Counted from the stretch's first letter, positions 11,373 through 22,688 are shown. The stretch: 64,000 bases of DNA from Bathymodiolus brooksi (GCA_963680875.1 OY804585.1:48035085-48099084); one strand, 5' to 3'. Notes: generated by a model not told the origin, from the letters alone. Made by a program: numbers and translations.

Positions 11373-11620
11373 AACAGTGGAGCCATGGCCAGTTATGTAC
11401 ATTATATTACTGAGATATGCTTAGAGTAGTGATGCAGCTTACAAAAGTAACGAGACATGATGCAAACCGTTGGACAAATGCATTTATGCATAAACGTTTA
11501 AATAAATCTTATATGTTCATAGGGCAAAAGGTCTAGAGGATATTATACTGTTAAGATGCATGTCTTATATTAACTTTTTTAATATATAACATTCAGACAT
11601 TCATTCAAAATAATTCTAGG

Positions 11621-12233
11621 CGTCTGATTGTGTTATTTCACGTCACAACTTCATTCACTGTTCAATCATTATCACCGTCTGATTGTGTTATTTCACGTCA
11701 CAACTTCATTCACTGTTCAATCATTATCACCGTCTGATTGTGTTATTTCACGTCACAACTTCATTCACTGTTCAATCATTATCACTGTCTGATTGTGTTA
11801 TTTCACGTCACAACTTCATTCACTGTTCAATCATTATCACCGTCTGATTGTGTTATTTCACGTCACAACTTCATTCACTGTTCAATCATTATCACCGTCT
11901 GATTGTGTTATTTCACGTCACAACTTCATTCACTGTTCAATCATTATCACCGTCTGATTGTGTTATTTCACGTCACAACTTCATTCACTGTTCAATCATT
12001 ATCACCGTCTGATTGTGTTATTTCACGTCACAACTTCATTCATTGTTCAATCATTATCACCGTCTGATTGTGTTATTTCACGTCACAACTTCATTCACTG
12101 TTCAATCATTATCACCGTCTGATTGTGTTATTTCACGTCACAACTTCATTCTCTGCTCAATCATTATCACCGTCTGATTGTGTTATTTCACGTCACAACT
12201 TCATTCACTGTTCAATCATTATCACCGTCTGAA
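11621..12233. repeat. 55-bp tandem repeat, 11 units
   Basis: Units start CGTCTGATTGTGTTATTTCA at 11621, 11676, 11731, 11786 and every 55 bp to 12171, with a partial unit at 12226. Nearly all units are identical; single changes occur (TGTCTG at 11786, CATTG near 12040, CTCTGCTC near 12150). Every unit includes TTTCACGTCACAA, which contains a TGACGTG half-palindrome resembling a CRE/bZIP site. The near-identity suggests recent expansion or ongoing homogenisation. Confidence 0.95.
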
Positions 12234-12531
12234 TACGTACATGTATAAACTAATATTGCTTTACTTTTTTGGCATGAAATATTTTGCCTGCAGTGACTGA
12301 GTGTAATTGTTGAATGGTACAGTTCCCTTTAATATGAAACAAATTGCCTTAAACCCCAATAAACAGTACTTTGAAGTATTCCCCTATGGGATTTTGTATT
12401 TATTAACAAAGAGGTAATTATATATGGTCTTTCCTGCACTCCAAGCTGATAATGTCATGAAAATAGAACTAACTTTTTATGTTGTTACTGATAATCCAAA
12501 ACCATACATACATGACTATATATAATTAATA

Positions 12532-12808
12532 GGGCCCGGGTGGCTCAATGAGTTAGGTAGTTGGATTAGCTAACAACTCATACAACCCTATCACCAATAC
12601 GGCGTGGGTTCGCTCTCGGCTTTGTAAATTACAAAAAAGGGTACACTCGACTCGCAGCCGCAAGTGATAAAGTTTACCAGTTGCTTGCCCATGGTTGGTG
12701 GTTCTCTACGAGTACTCCGGCTAATCTTCCACCACTAAAACTGGTCGCCATGATATAGCTGAAATATTGCTGAAAGTTTCGTTAAACACAATAAATCAAT
12801 CAATCATT
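12532..12808 (+). mobile_element. tRNA-derived SINE (family A), copy 2
   Basis: Same head as the copy at 11092 (GGGCCCGGGTGGCTCAATGA), a better B box region (GGGTTCGCTCTC), the same body and an ATAAATCAATCAATC tail. It is flanked by TATATAATT at about 12519-12527 and 12808-12816, a likely target-site duplication. Complete and only modestly diverged. Confidence 0.88.
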
Positions 12809-12816
12809 ATATAATT

Positions 12817-13898
12817 GAATGGTGAACCATTCTACATTTTTGAACATATGTAGGTCAGTATACTTGTATTTTTCCTGGAATGTAATGACTACCTGACAGA
12901 CACTGTCATCTTGACCTTGTTTTGTTTTGGTGGGAGAAGGCATAGGTGGTGTCTTTTTTCATGTGACCAATGTCAATTTTTGCAGTTGATCCTTGAACAC
13001 ACTAATTTGGGGTCCTGCTAATAAAGGCTTTGTCTTTAACCTCATCACTGAAATCATCAAATGTTGAAACAAATTGGTAGTGCAAATGTACTGTGTACAT
13101 ATTTTGCAATCAATGGCATTCTCTTGTCATAAAAGATCCTAATATTTGATATCTGATGTTGTTATATAGATTTGTATTGATTCTGTACAACACTAGAGTA
13201 AAGTTCTGGGTTATTTATATCAAGCTTTATTCTCTCTGATCAATATCTATTTATCTGCTACTTGTATGTACTTCATTAATCATGTTTAATTTGTAGAGGT
13301 TTAATATGCAAGATTGAGCATAGACAAGGAATTAATAAGAAATGTTCTTTGGTACATGCTTATTTTCTAAATAGGACTATTAGCTATATCTTCTCTGTAA
13401 ATGTATGATGCTATATGATTCCAAGGTGATATACTCCTCTAATGTTCTTGACTTGATGTGTTTTAACTGAAATATTGTTGAAAGTAGTGTTAAACACCAT
13501 AACCCTTACCCTGGTGTGTTTATTTTTGGTGAATCATAATGTATGGTTTCTATCTTAAATGTACTCTTTAGGAATACAGATAATATGTAATTTGTATTGT
13601 TAAATGTAGAACAGAAATAAAAGCACTGTTCCTCTAAGTGTACGATGTCTCATGTTTGTTTACATCCATATATCCTTTCTCATTAATGGAAGATTTTGGA
13701 GAGGTGTGTGTTTGATGACAATTAGACATACAGCAAGCAATGAAGGTGTTTGCTCCATATATTATTTTAAAATTGGCAGACAAAAAGAAAAAAAGTCAGG
13801 AATACTTTATTTTCCGGAAAAAAAAAAAAAAATTAAATGACGGCAACAAAATTGTGGTTGTAATGTGTTGTGTGTCTGTTGTCTTTCATATCATCTGT
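12817..13898. other. mostly unique DNA with a SINE tail fragment
   Basis: About 13455-13505 is an isolated tail of family A (ACTGAAATATTGTTGAAAGT, then TTAAACACC). The rest shows no domain or borders. The frame at 13652-13840 has no recognisable features and ends in a poly-A run. Confidence 0.45.
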
Positions 13899-14032
13899 GA
13901 ATCTCGTTGAGATTAGGATTCCGAAGAAATTTTCTGTCTGTATCTTAGGATGAATTCCGAAATTTCTGTCTGTATTTTCATTCTAAGATACAGACAGAAA
14001 ATTTCTTCGGAATCCTAATCTCAACGAGATTA
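13899..14032. repeat. perfect hairpin with 49-bp arms and flanking direct repeat
   Basis: Arm 13900-13948 and arm 13983-14031 are exact reverse complements over 49 bp, starting AATCTCGTTGAGATTAGG, around a 34-nt loop. The structure is bounded by the direct repeat ATCATCTGT (13890-13898 and about 14033-14041), which fits a target-site duplication of a small fold-back element. The arms are identical, so it is young or has been kept by gene conversion. Confidence 0.9.
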
Positions 14033-14039
14033 ATCATCT

Positions 14040-16216
14040 GTAGACACAATGGTTTCAATTCAGTATCTTTTGTTTTAGCACAAAGGTCCTTTGCACAGAA
14101 TAAAGGTTGGGATTTATTTTTGTGGATTGTAACCATACCTATTTCCAAACAAGAGGACCCAAGGTGCCAAAAAAATGTAGAGCATTTATTTTATTGTTCA
14201 TTTGCCCTCAAGACTCTCCTTTTCAATACAACCCATCTGGACATGTAATCACTGGTGATCAGAATATCATTCAACATGAGAGTCTCCGAAAGGTGATTTC
14301 TCATGGTCCTAAATTCAGAGAATCTCAACACATCAATTGGAAACATAATTTCAAGATAATTATGGATGCTGTTGAAGATTATGCCAGAAGGTGGATAAAG
14401 AGAGAAGTAGACCAAGATCCTGAGTTAGAGTCCTTGTCAGACTGGGTTAGAACAATTAGGTCTCTAGTACAAGGTCGGATTCACAAACTCAAAAATTGTG
14501 TTAATAGTCGACCTAAGTCTGTATTTAAAGACCAAGAAGCTGTTAAGTGTCTTTCCTCTCTTCATGACAAATATGTTATCGTTCCTGCGGACAAGGCTTC
14601 CAACAATATCGTGTTTGTATGTAAATCATATTACTTCGAATGCCTAATCAAGGAATTAGGCATAAATAGCAACACCTCTAGTAATACCACATACAAACCA
14701 ACTTCGTTCGACAAAGATGAAATCCTAGCTAACCACAGATCATTCATGACCTCTTTAAACATTCCCTCTGGTAAAGAGTCTGAGGATTTACCCTATTTAT
14801 ATTGGATACCTAAACTCCATAAGACACCATACAAAGAAAGGTACATAGCGGGATCATCAACTTGTTCGACGAAAGAATTGTCTATTCACCTGACAAAGAT
14901 TCTGTCTGCAGTAAAAGAGGGACAACAGAAATATTGTGAAACTGTTTACTCGCGTAGTGGCATAAATCACATGTGGATTTTGAAAAACTCTAAAGATCTT
15001 TTGGATAACCTGAAATCAAGATCTTTCTCTCAGGTATCCTCCATCAAAACTTTTGATTTTTCAACTCTATATACCACCCTACCGCATGACAAATTAAAAA
15101 CCCACTTAAAAGAAACAATTCATAAAGCTTTTAGTCATAGAAACTATGGCTCAAAATTTGTTGTGTTAGGCTACAATTCCACATATTTTTCAAACAAAAT
15201 TCATAAAGGTAAAACATGCTACTCCAAGGAACAAGTGATCAGTATGCTGGAGTTCCTCATCGATAACATATTTGTCTCCTTTGGAGGGACTCTGTTTCAG
15301 CAGGTCGTCGGCATACCAATGGGTACGAATTGTGCCCCTCTTCTAGCCGATTTATTTTTATACTCGTATGAGTCAGAGTTTCTTCAAAAGCTTGTAAAAG
15401 ATAAGAAGATTCATGAGGCTAGAGCCTTTAATTTCATATACAGGTATATTGATGACGTTTTATCTATCAATAATTCTAGATTTGCAGAATTTCTTCCATT
15501 GATATATCCTCCAGATACCGCTTCGTCCCCATCATTTTTGGACTTATACCTCGAATTTGACGACAGTGGTCAAATCAGTACTAAAATATATGATAAACGG
15601 GACGACTTCAATTTTAAAATCATAAATTTTCCAAATATGTGCAGCAATATACCAGCTTCTCCTGCATATGGTGTTTACATCTCGCAATTGATTCGCTATG
15701 CAAGGGCCAGTAGCAATTATTCTGATTTCCTGAAACGTCATCTTCATCTGAGAAACAGGCTACTGGACCAGGGCTATAAAAAGATTCGCCTTATTCGATC
15801 TCTTAAAAAGTTTATATTCCGATACCAATATCTTGTCGAAATATATTCCGTCTCGGCAGAAAAAATAATAAGCGATGCATTTTCATATAGTGAAAATGTA
15901 TAAAGATAAAGAAGTAAAAAATGTCAAGAATGTTTTTGTCAATGTGTGACGTAAAAGTATTTTTGACATTTACGTCACCGAATATGGTACTGCTTTGACA
16001 ACTATTTTACCTATTTTGTTCCTGTATTTAAATACTGTTACAGTGACAGCCGGAACCTTTGAACCGTAATGAGAGCGGGAGGTTTGGCGCCTTAAAATCT
16101 GATTCAACCCACCATTTACGGTTGTTGACTGATTTTGTCTGTTTATATAATTATGAGTTTTGACTTTCCCTTTGTAAGATTGTTCGGAGTTCGGTAATTT
16201 TGTTATTACCTTTATT
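14040..16216 (+). mobile_element. Penelope-like element copy 1
   Basis: Contains the reverse transcriptase frame and a 3' untranslated stretch to about 16216, ending TGTTATTACCTTTATT. The same terminal motif ends the remnant at about 22118-22133, and the preceding block ends the fragment at 686-830. The 5' boundary lies between the hairpin (ending 14032) and codon 35 of the frame. A second, ruined copy lies on the minus strand at 35880-37090. Confidence 0.75.
14107..15903 (+). CDS. Penelope-like reverse transcriptase, 5'-truncated
   Basis: An open frame of 598 codons whose C-terminal four fifths reads as a Penelope-like element polymerase, the enzyme that copies the element's RNA at the target. 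By residue: PADKASNN near 165, WIPKLHKTPYKERYIAGSS near 235-255 (fingers), DFSTLYTT near 316 (motif A aspartate), GIPMGTNCAPLLADLF near 401 (motif B), YIDDVL near 446 (catalytic YxDD), and a thumb-like end. The frame opens with TTG and has no upstream ATG. Residues 1-35 look unrelated to the family, so the N-terminal part, where Naiad-type relatives carry GIY-YIG, is missing. There is no C-terminal GIY-YIG either. No stop or frameshift interrupts the core, so it is young or recently active. Penelope-like is firm; the subgroup is inference. Confidence 0.88.
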   Translation: MGFIFVDCNHTYFQTRGPKVPKKCRAFILLFICPQDSPFQYNPSGHVITGDQNIIQHESLRKVISHGPKFRESQHINWKHNFKIIMDAVEDYARRWIKREVDQDPELESLSDWVRTIRSLVQGRIHKLKNCVNSRPKSVFKDQEAVKCLSSLHDKYVIVPADKASNNIVFVCKSYYFECLIKELGINSNTSSNTTYKPTSFDKDEILANHRSFMTSLNIPSGKESEDLPYLYWIPKLHKTPYKERYIAGSSTCSTKELSIHLTKILSAVKEGQQKYCETVYSRSGINHMWILKNSKDLLDNLKSRSFSQVSSIKTFDFSTLYTTLPHDKLKTHLKETIHKAFSHRNYGSKFVVLGYNSTYFSNKIHKGKTCYSKEQVISMLEFLIDNIFVSFGGTLFQQVVGIPMGTNCAPLLADLFLYSYESEFLQKLVKDKKIHEARAFNFIYRYIDDVLSINNSRFAEFLPLIYPPDTASSPSFLDLYLEFDDSGQISTKIYDKRDDFNFKIINFPNMCSNIPASPAYGVYISQLIRYARASSNYSDFLKRHLHLRNRLLDQGYKKIRLIRSLKKFIFRYQYLVEIYSVSAEKIISDAFSYSENV

Positions 16217-16451
16217 CAGATGTACCGTGTAGCTAATATTCTACATGATCAGCTATATTTTTCCAGTTAAATTTCATTGCAGAGTGCAGTGTACATATAC
16301 ATTGACAAAATGGTACAGGAGGAAGACCTTATATGCTTGGCTGCTGCAGTCATATAAATTAAGATTACCATACAATCACAAATTGCATGAAAACTCCAGA
16401 TACAAAAATGTATATAGCATATGCAATTACATGTACATTTTTTTTTGTACA

Positions 16452-16845
16452 TAGTGAAACGATATACCGAATGACGATACATCGTGGTATTTTATTGACC
16501 ACACGGTACAATTGGTGCCCCTTACGATATTGATGACACGATACGACTGGGTGCTCAAAACTCTATACACAACTAAAGAAACATTGGAAAACCACCATAG
16601 TCGATCTGTGCTTGCCTCTAATTAGTCACATAAAGGAGGAAACAAATAACACCACATAATACCAACAAAATTTAGACTGCAACAACAAATTTACATGTAT
16701 TTTCAAACAATAAAGTTAGTACTAAAAAAAAAATCAAAGGCATAATGATACAAAATGTCACAATACAGATCGTGATACGTATCGTCACTTGTCTAAAATA
16801 TCGCAATACATATCGTGAAAAAAATTCTGTATCGTTACACCCCTA
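16452..16845. mobile_element. short TIR element with TAACGATA-type ends
   Basis: The right end (about 16828-16845) in reverse reads TAGGGGTGTAACGATACAG. The left end (16452) reads TAGTGAAACGATATACCG. Both are followed by CGATA-rich subterminal repeats (GATACGTATCGTCA and similar). No transposase is present. TAGGGGTGTAACGATA ends are familiar from non-autonomous hAT elements in animals; the assignment is knowledge-based and the target duplication is unclear. Confidence 0.55.
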
Positions 16846-16963
16846 GTATATGTACATACCAGAATTATGGTCAGACTTTTAGTGCTTCAGAAAGTTCAGT
16901 TCAGGATGCCTGCCCTTGGTTCTATTGGAAATCACTGTAACATTATCATCTTCTTTATTTCAG

Positions 16964-17168
16964 GTGAAGGGTGGGTGAGGCATGGCCAGTTATGGGCTGT
17001 ACAAAGACAGATATACAATACAGATCAAAGTTCTGCCACTCCACCCCTGGGAGTCTCTAGTTGAATTGTGTCAGGATTTATTTGAAGCGACATTTCTTTC
17101 TGGAAACAAAAGACTGGTTTTCTGTTTTACCTGCTCAGACAACAATTACAAGTTGGATTTTTCTACAG
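16964..17168 (+). CDS. candidate exon of a host gene (start-codon exon)
   Basis: The only segment that looks like host coding sequence. A pyrimidine-rich acceptor (TTCTTTATTTCAG, ending 16963) precedes it, an ATG lies at 16982, the frame stays open for 62 codons, and a strong donor (CAG then GTGAGT) follows at 17169. The peptide is mixed and globular-looking: MASYGLYKDRYTIQIK, then a WESLVELCQDLFEATF helix and a LVFCFTCSDNN strand. The exon would end in phase 1. No matching downstream exon was identified; the next 4 kb is repeats. I do not recognise the protein. A chance frame cannot be excluded. Confidence 0.45.
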
Positions 17169-18182
17169 GTGAGTTCAGTAAGAATCTCCCATAAATTAAT
17201 TTTGCATTGAAACAGAACCAACATATACCCCAGGGCATTCCACAGCAGCTGGGCAAATTGCCCATCTAATTGCATTTTTCCCCATGCTACTTTGTTTTCA
17301 AAAATGAAAATGGCAAAGTGAAAGTAAAATACAGCTTTAATCCTTTGTTTTGCATACTGTGATTACTGGTTTTGCAGGATTCCCCCTTCTACTTTAGGAT
17401 TATCACCTCCTACTTGAAAATGAGTGGAATTCCCTGATACCCAAATCATGTACATTAGAGACCACTGTACATCATCTTCCATGTCCTTAGAATTTTCATG
17501 GATTAAAATATGACTAAAATCACATATCTCACTTGCTCTCCTTTATTGATATGTCACGGCATGGGAGATGCATGTGTATAAAGGTCACAATTTTACAGGT
17601 CACATGTGAATTACCCCTTTGCTGACCAATGAAAATAGTGCATAGGAGACTACTATGAAAGCATTAAAAATATCTGTATAAAAATTAATATCCTTGACAT
17701 TGACTATGATAGAGTCACTCGCATATGAACCACAATGTGGTTTCTTTAGATCTCCCATGATGTGACATATCAATAGAAGGGGAGCAAGTGAGAGGTGTAC
17801 TTTTATTGTGATGTTAATCAGATTGCATGGAATATGATGGAATTTGATCGAGTATTGTAACAAAACGAATGGAGGTTTCCATTGCATTGCCATTACATGG
17901 AAATGCTCCATATTGGTTGGAATAAAATCATGAAAAAAAAAAAACATGAAATGAACAGGATGGACAATTTTTCATGTGATGAATTCCATGGATTTCATGT
18001 ATTGAAAAAAAAGGATGGTGTACCATTGCATTCCATGGAAATGCTGTACATGAATGGAACATATACATCAGCACGTACAGTTAAGTTAAACTTGCTCATT
18101 ATTTAAGACCTCTTTGTGACTAAGGTAAAGAACAGCAATCAATAGTACTCTTCTGTTACTTTACTAATATTTTTGGTACATT
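17169..18182. other. probable intronic or intergenic DNA
   Basis: No further exon with paired splice sites and no TIR borders. From about 17860 to 18060 there is a loose repetition of CATGGAAATGCT, AATTCCATGG and ATTGCATT words, probably an old low-complexity expansion. Short frames here are not credible. Confidence 0.4.
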
Positions 18183-20819
18183 TGGGTGATTTTCAAAAAA
18201 ATGAAGACTTTGTGTGACATAGAGGGTGAAATTTCAAATTGGACAAATTGACATAATTTTGGTGGTAAAATAATGTCAATATGATATATTTTTCAGATTC
18301 AGTTGCTCAGTGCATTATATAAAGACAAAAAAATTTTTTTCAACTTTTATTAGCAACAAAGTGTTAAAATGATAACAAATACAGACTTACTTCCTCAGAG
18401 GTATCATTTTCTTTTGGGTATGGTAAAAGACCTAAATGTATTTCCATCTGATAATGATATGAAATAGGCACATTTTGGTACCAAACTTTGTATATATCAT
18501 GAGAAAACAGTTTCAGTATATCAAAGAAACACTATTTTTACTGTATATTTTAAAAAATCTGGTAATTAAAGTTTTCATACAAGCATAAGAAATGTGATCT
18601 AATGAGGCTTAATAGTTGTAAATCAATTATTTATATATGCCTAATAAATATAACAAAAGTTAAGTTAAGTTGATCATTGGTGGTATAAACTAGAGGTAAC
18701 CAAATGAAAATACTGTCCATTTTTTTATGTTTTGTCACACTCCTGACACATTTTTCTAAAAGATAAATACACCAAATATCAAGCTAAATGCAATCATTGT
18801 TGGTCACAATAACTTTTTTAAGTAGTAGTACATAATCTATTTTGACTGAAAAAAGGTTTCCCTTGAATATATTTCATGTTTGCATTGTTATGATGTTATT
18901 TCAATCATATTTTATCATATTCTAAATAATACTATCATAATTATAAAAAATGACAACTCAATTTTCAACCATTTATACATCTTTTCAAGAGTATAGTGCT
19001 TATTGAGAATTAAATAATTCCTCTAGACAATTACAAGCAGTTTTATGGAGGCTATATGCTTACAAAATAATCTATTTCTTAAATAAAATTGTCACACTCC
19101 TGACTCCGTCTCGAAAATAAACCTGTCAAGCTGAAAATAATATAACCAATTTATTGTTTCCAAACTAAAAGTTATATTTCTTACAGTTAACAGTAAATAT
19201 TAAAAGAAGATTCAAAATTATGTTTTGGCTTTTTCTAATGATTAGTGTGCTAATTATTTGCCCTTTAGGAATTTATCTCATCAAAAATGGTTAAAATAGA
19301 TTTGAAATTTATTAAAACTAGTAATAGATCATCTTTTCTTAGTATAAAATTACTTTTTAGTGATTTTCAAATTAGTTTCCCCATGTTTCTCAATAATTTA
19401 CTCTACAAAAAAACTTCCTACTGCAATTGCAATCGACATTTAATGTTTTTATGTCAGGAGTGTGACATATTACTGTTGACTGAAAAATTATTGATAAATT
19501 TTCAAAAATGCTCTATCAAAAGAATGAAAATGTTTTATGAAAGGCAAGATATATTAAAGTAAGTATTTGGTTTATCTAAAGCAACGTTAACATACATCAA
19601 TTTTTCATTTAGAAAAAATCCATATTTTGACATGTTTTAAGAAAATGTAACCCTTTATCATCACTTATTATGAGAAAGGTGTCTTGCAATATACAAAAAT
19701 ACTATAATTATTACTTATTGTTTATATGTAATTAAATTGAAAACATTGTGGAAGTTTGTAGAAGCATGGTTTATTTTTTTTTTTATTTAAAAGATATGCC
19801 TATGAAAAGTGTCACACTCCTGACATTAGTTATTTTGATTTCCTAGCTATGATATGTCATATATCAAAGCTATTTCCAACTTTTTTCTTTGATTGGGTCT
19901 GGAGCTTTTGGAAAATAAAGAAAATTGTGAACTATTAAAGCATACAACATAGTACTATACAACTAAGATACAATGTCACACTCCTGACATTTTTTGTGTC
20001 TCTTCTTATGCAAGCCCAATTTTACAACTATCATAATCATCCAGTCTAATACTACTAAATTATTATAACTAATGTTTTTTTACAACATATTTTGACTTTT
20101 CTGAACTAATTAGTCTCAACAATGAAAAACTATTCAGGGGAGGGGGGGGGGGTGCACCCGGCACGCGCCCCCCCTAAAATTGGAAAAAATATGGGTTTTT
20201 TTGGCATAAAATCGTGATTTTTTCACATGAAATACCCCAAAAATTCCCCCCACCCCCCCCCCTAAAATTGGAAAAATATGTTTTTTGGCATAAAATCGTG
20301 ATTTTTCACGCGAAATATCCCAAAAATTTTCGCGCCTCCCTCCGCTCGGCGCAATTTTTTTAAGTGCGCCCATGCTAACTTGAAATCCTGGATCCGCCCC
20401 TGCTATTAAGGTTTAATTTGACATTTGTACAATTTTCCAAGTTAAATTTATTCATGTACACTAATTTAAAAAATAGAATAATTTTTTGTCGCAAAATCAT
20501 AGGGTCACAAAACATCTAGATATTTGAAGTAAAATGGTACGCAATTATAGAATACCATCTTTCTTTAATATATTTTTTATTTTATTTTTTTCATCATCAA
20601 GGTAAGTTAAGGCAATTTAAAGTTTGTCACACTCCTGACAAATTTGACCTGTTTTTAGAGGATAACTATTTAACCGGAAGAGCAATATCCATGACACTTT
20701 GCATGAAGATAACTGTTACCATTGTGCTTGTTTTAAGATATTTACCTTTCTTTCATATCATTTAATATTCAAATTATTCTCTGAAAATGAAAAGTCTTCA
20801 TTTTTTTGAAAATCACCCA
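18183..20819. mobile_element. 2.6-kb non-coding TIR element carrying six GTCACACTCCTGAC motifs
   Basis: The ends are exact 28-bp inverted copies: 18183-18210 and 20792-20819, each reading inward from TGGGTGATTTTC. The interior is very AT-rich with no transposase-like frame; the 91-codon frame at 19287-19562 is Ile/Leu/Lys rich and unconvincing. The imperfect palindrome GTCACACTCCTGAC occurs at about 18735, 19090, 19810, 19973 and 20627, and inverted at about 19455. It is interrupted by a small CAGGGG element (20135-20402). I infer a non-autonomous DNA transposon with internal protein-binding repeats; the superfamily is unknown. Confidence 0.6.
20135..20402 (-). mobile_element. CAGGGGCGGATCCAGG-type MITE, copy 1
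   Basis: Ends CAGGGG (20135) and GGATCCGCCCCTG (20402), flanked by CTATT on both sides (20130-20134, 20403-20407). The interior is two tandem ~85-bp units sharing TAAAATTGGAAAAA and CATAAAATCGTGATTTTT, rich in G/C runs at the edges. The same family on the other strand is at 25918-26195. The overlapping minus-strand frame encodes only repeat sequence. The 5-bp duplication and CAG ends fit a hAT5-like non-autonomous element. Confidence 0.85.
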
Positions 20820-21016
20820 TTTGTGCTTTTACATGTATGTTTTATTTATTTTAATGTTCATGTAAGAATTAGGAAGGATCATATGATCTCTCCCATTAAC
20901 CTTTCATATGTCTTTAATTTTGAAAGTAATTAATTATAATCCATTTCTCTGAGATAATTCTATTGCTCTGAGAGTGTATAATTTTTCACAGTGTCAGTGT
21001 TCATTTGGTTGATGAA

Positions 21017-21327
21017 ATGTCAAACCACTAATTCACCAATCAGAGCTTTTGAAGAAAAAAGTTCCTTTCACTTTGTTAATTGTAGTATTGTGAAAACTAC
21101 TGAATGGAGTGGACTAATTAAAATTGATAATTGAAGTTGAATTATATAGGGATTATTTTGAGCCCAAATTTGATGGACTTAGTTGTATTTTAATACCTCT
21201 ATGGAGGATTTGATGCATAACCTATTTATGGTCTTGGAAAGGTTAAACTTGGCCAATTAGGCTCGAAAAAACACAAATTTAGTAGAAAACCTTAAAGAAA
21301 TTAATTACTATTAGTGGTTTCACACCT
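21017..21327. mobile_element. small TIR element, copy A (uninterrupted)
   Basis: Starts ATGTCAAACCACTAATTCAC and ends with ...TTAGTGGTTTCACAC, which are inverted copies over about 16 bp (TGTSAAACCACTAAT). The interior matches 24510-24935 closely (CAATCAGAGCTTT, AAAAAAGTTCCTTTCACTTTG, TGATGGACTTAGTTGTA, GGTCTTGGAAAGGTTAAACT), and its last ~45 bp match 44425-44462. It is the intact reference for the split copy B. No coding capacity. Confidence 0.75.
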
Positions 21328-21959
21328 TAAGGAAAAAAACATAGAAATTATCTATTGTTGCTATCATGTTCAAATTAGCCTAAAAATGTCACAACAGACC
21401 AAGAGTGACATTTTTCATACAAAAATGTTACAAAATGCATTGTGGTGTCAAATTATGGGTACCTATAAAGTGCGAAACGAAACGAAATCAACGAAAACGA
21501 AACGAAACGAAACGAAATTAACGAAAACGAAACTCAACGAAATGAAACGAAACCAACGAAATAGACTGATATGAAGAAAATGGAAGGAAAAAAATAAAAG
21601 ACAAAACGAAATAAAGAAATAAAAAAAAAAGGATAATTCGATTTTTTAAATACAATAATTTTGATTAATTATAACCCATCTTGCATGTCTGTCCGTTACA
21701 GTACTCCTCACGTACATTACCCGAAACTCAATCCAAGCCGGGTTTGCTTGCCGACAAACTTTCAGAAGTTCAAATGTCATATTTTTATTTGTGTTTGTGT
21801 GTGTGTCAGTATTTATGAATTATAAAGTTTCTGGAGTGGGCATATAGAAAAAAATGGGAGATATGAGGGGGTATGTTCATAGATTGGGATATTGAGGGTT
21901 CATTATTCGTCTGATTTTATTACATTTTTCGTTTGTATTCTACATAAATTTGCCTATTC

Positions 21960-22133
21960 GGAAACCAAACAGGATGGTCTTGAGTTTCAGATTCTGGGCA
22001 CTATTTGACTACTGGATTTTCCCGACTTGTCACGTTTAATCCCCATGAGCTTCTTATCGGTTTGGTCTGTTTTTGTGGACTTTCCCTTTTGAATGCGCCT
22101 TGGCGTACGGTACCATTGTTATTACCTTTATTC
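21960..22133 (+). mobile_element. Penelope-like 3' remnant
   Basis: Shares the order of motifs seen in the 3' end of the element at 14.1-16.2 kb: TTTGGTCTGTTTTTG, GGACTTTCCCTTTTGAAT and the terminal TTGTTATTACCTTTATT. It is diverged, non-coding and truncated, and nested within the GGGTACC element. Confidence 0.45.
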
Positions 22134-22688
22134 GGTAGTGTGCCAACAGATCTGGCGTAATGTCTTACCGTTGTTCTTTCCGAGATATACAGGGGTCAAA
22201 AAGACCCAACACTATAAACTTTTTATTTCAAATCCTATTGTTCTATTTTGAAGAACTAAAATAAAAAACCCAACAGCAACATAACAGGACATACAGTGAG
22301 CGCCCTCCTTACAGAAGAACTTCTGAAAAAAATAATGCTTGCAAAAACTAAACATAAGAAACTCTGGAAGTTTTATTGAAATCCATTCTGTTGTTTAGGA
22401 AGAGTTATGGATAACGCAACAGTATCCTCTCTCTATTGTATAGCCTTGTATGACAATTACATAGCCTTAAATGACAAAGTCCAAAAGTGAAGAAATTTTA
22501 GCAAGAACTGTTAAAATGGGAAAACAAAAATAGAAGGTGCACAATGCCATTTGGTACTAAAGAATTCATGAAATTAATGAACCTTGCCATATGGTATTAA
22601 AGATTTCCTGTAAGATTCATTCAATTCCATCAAGTTGTTAAGGAGGAATTGCATAGGCAGTGAGGGAAGCACTCACGGACATATACTA

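Noticed and set aside
9398..12233. Possible CRISPR-like array (regular direct repeats at 9.4 and 11.6 kb)
   Set aside because: Units are contiguous with no unique spacers, there are no cas genes, and the DNA is eukaryotic. These are minisatellites.
11092..12808. Candidate tRNA genes at the A/B-box sequences
   Set aside because: No complete cloverleaf, degenerate B boxes, and SINE bodies with tails follow; they are tRNA-derived SINE heads.
19287..19562. 91-codon plus-strand frame inside the motif-studded TIR element
   Set aside because: Composition follows local AT richness, no domain is visible and one of the interspersed motifs lies within it.
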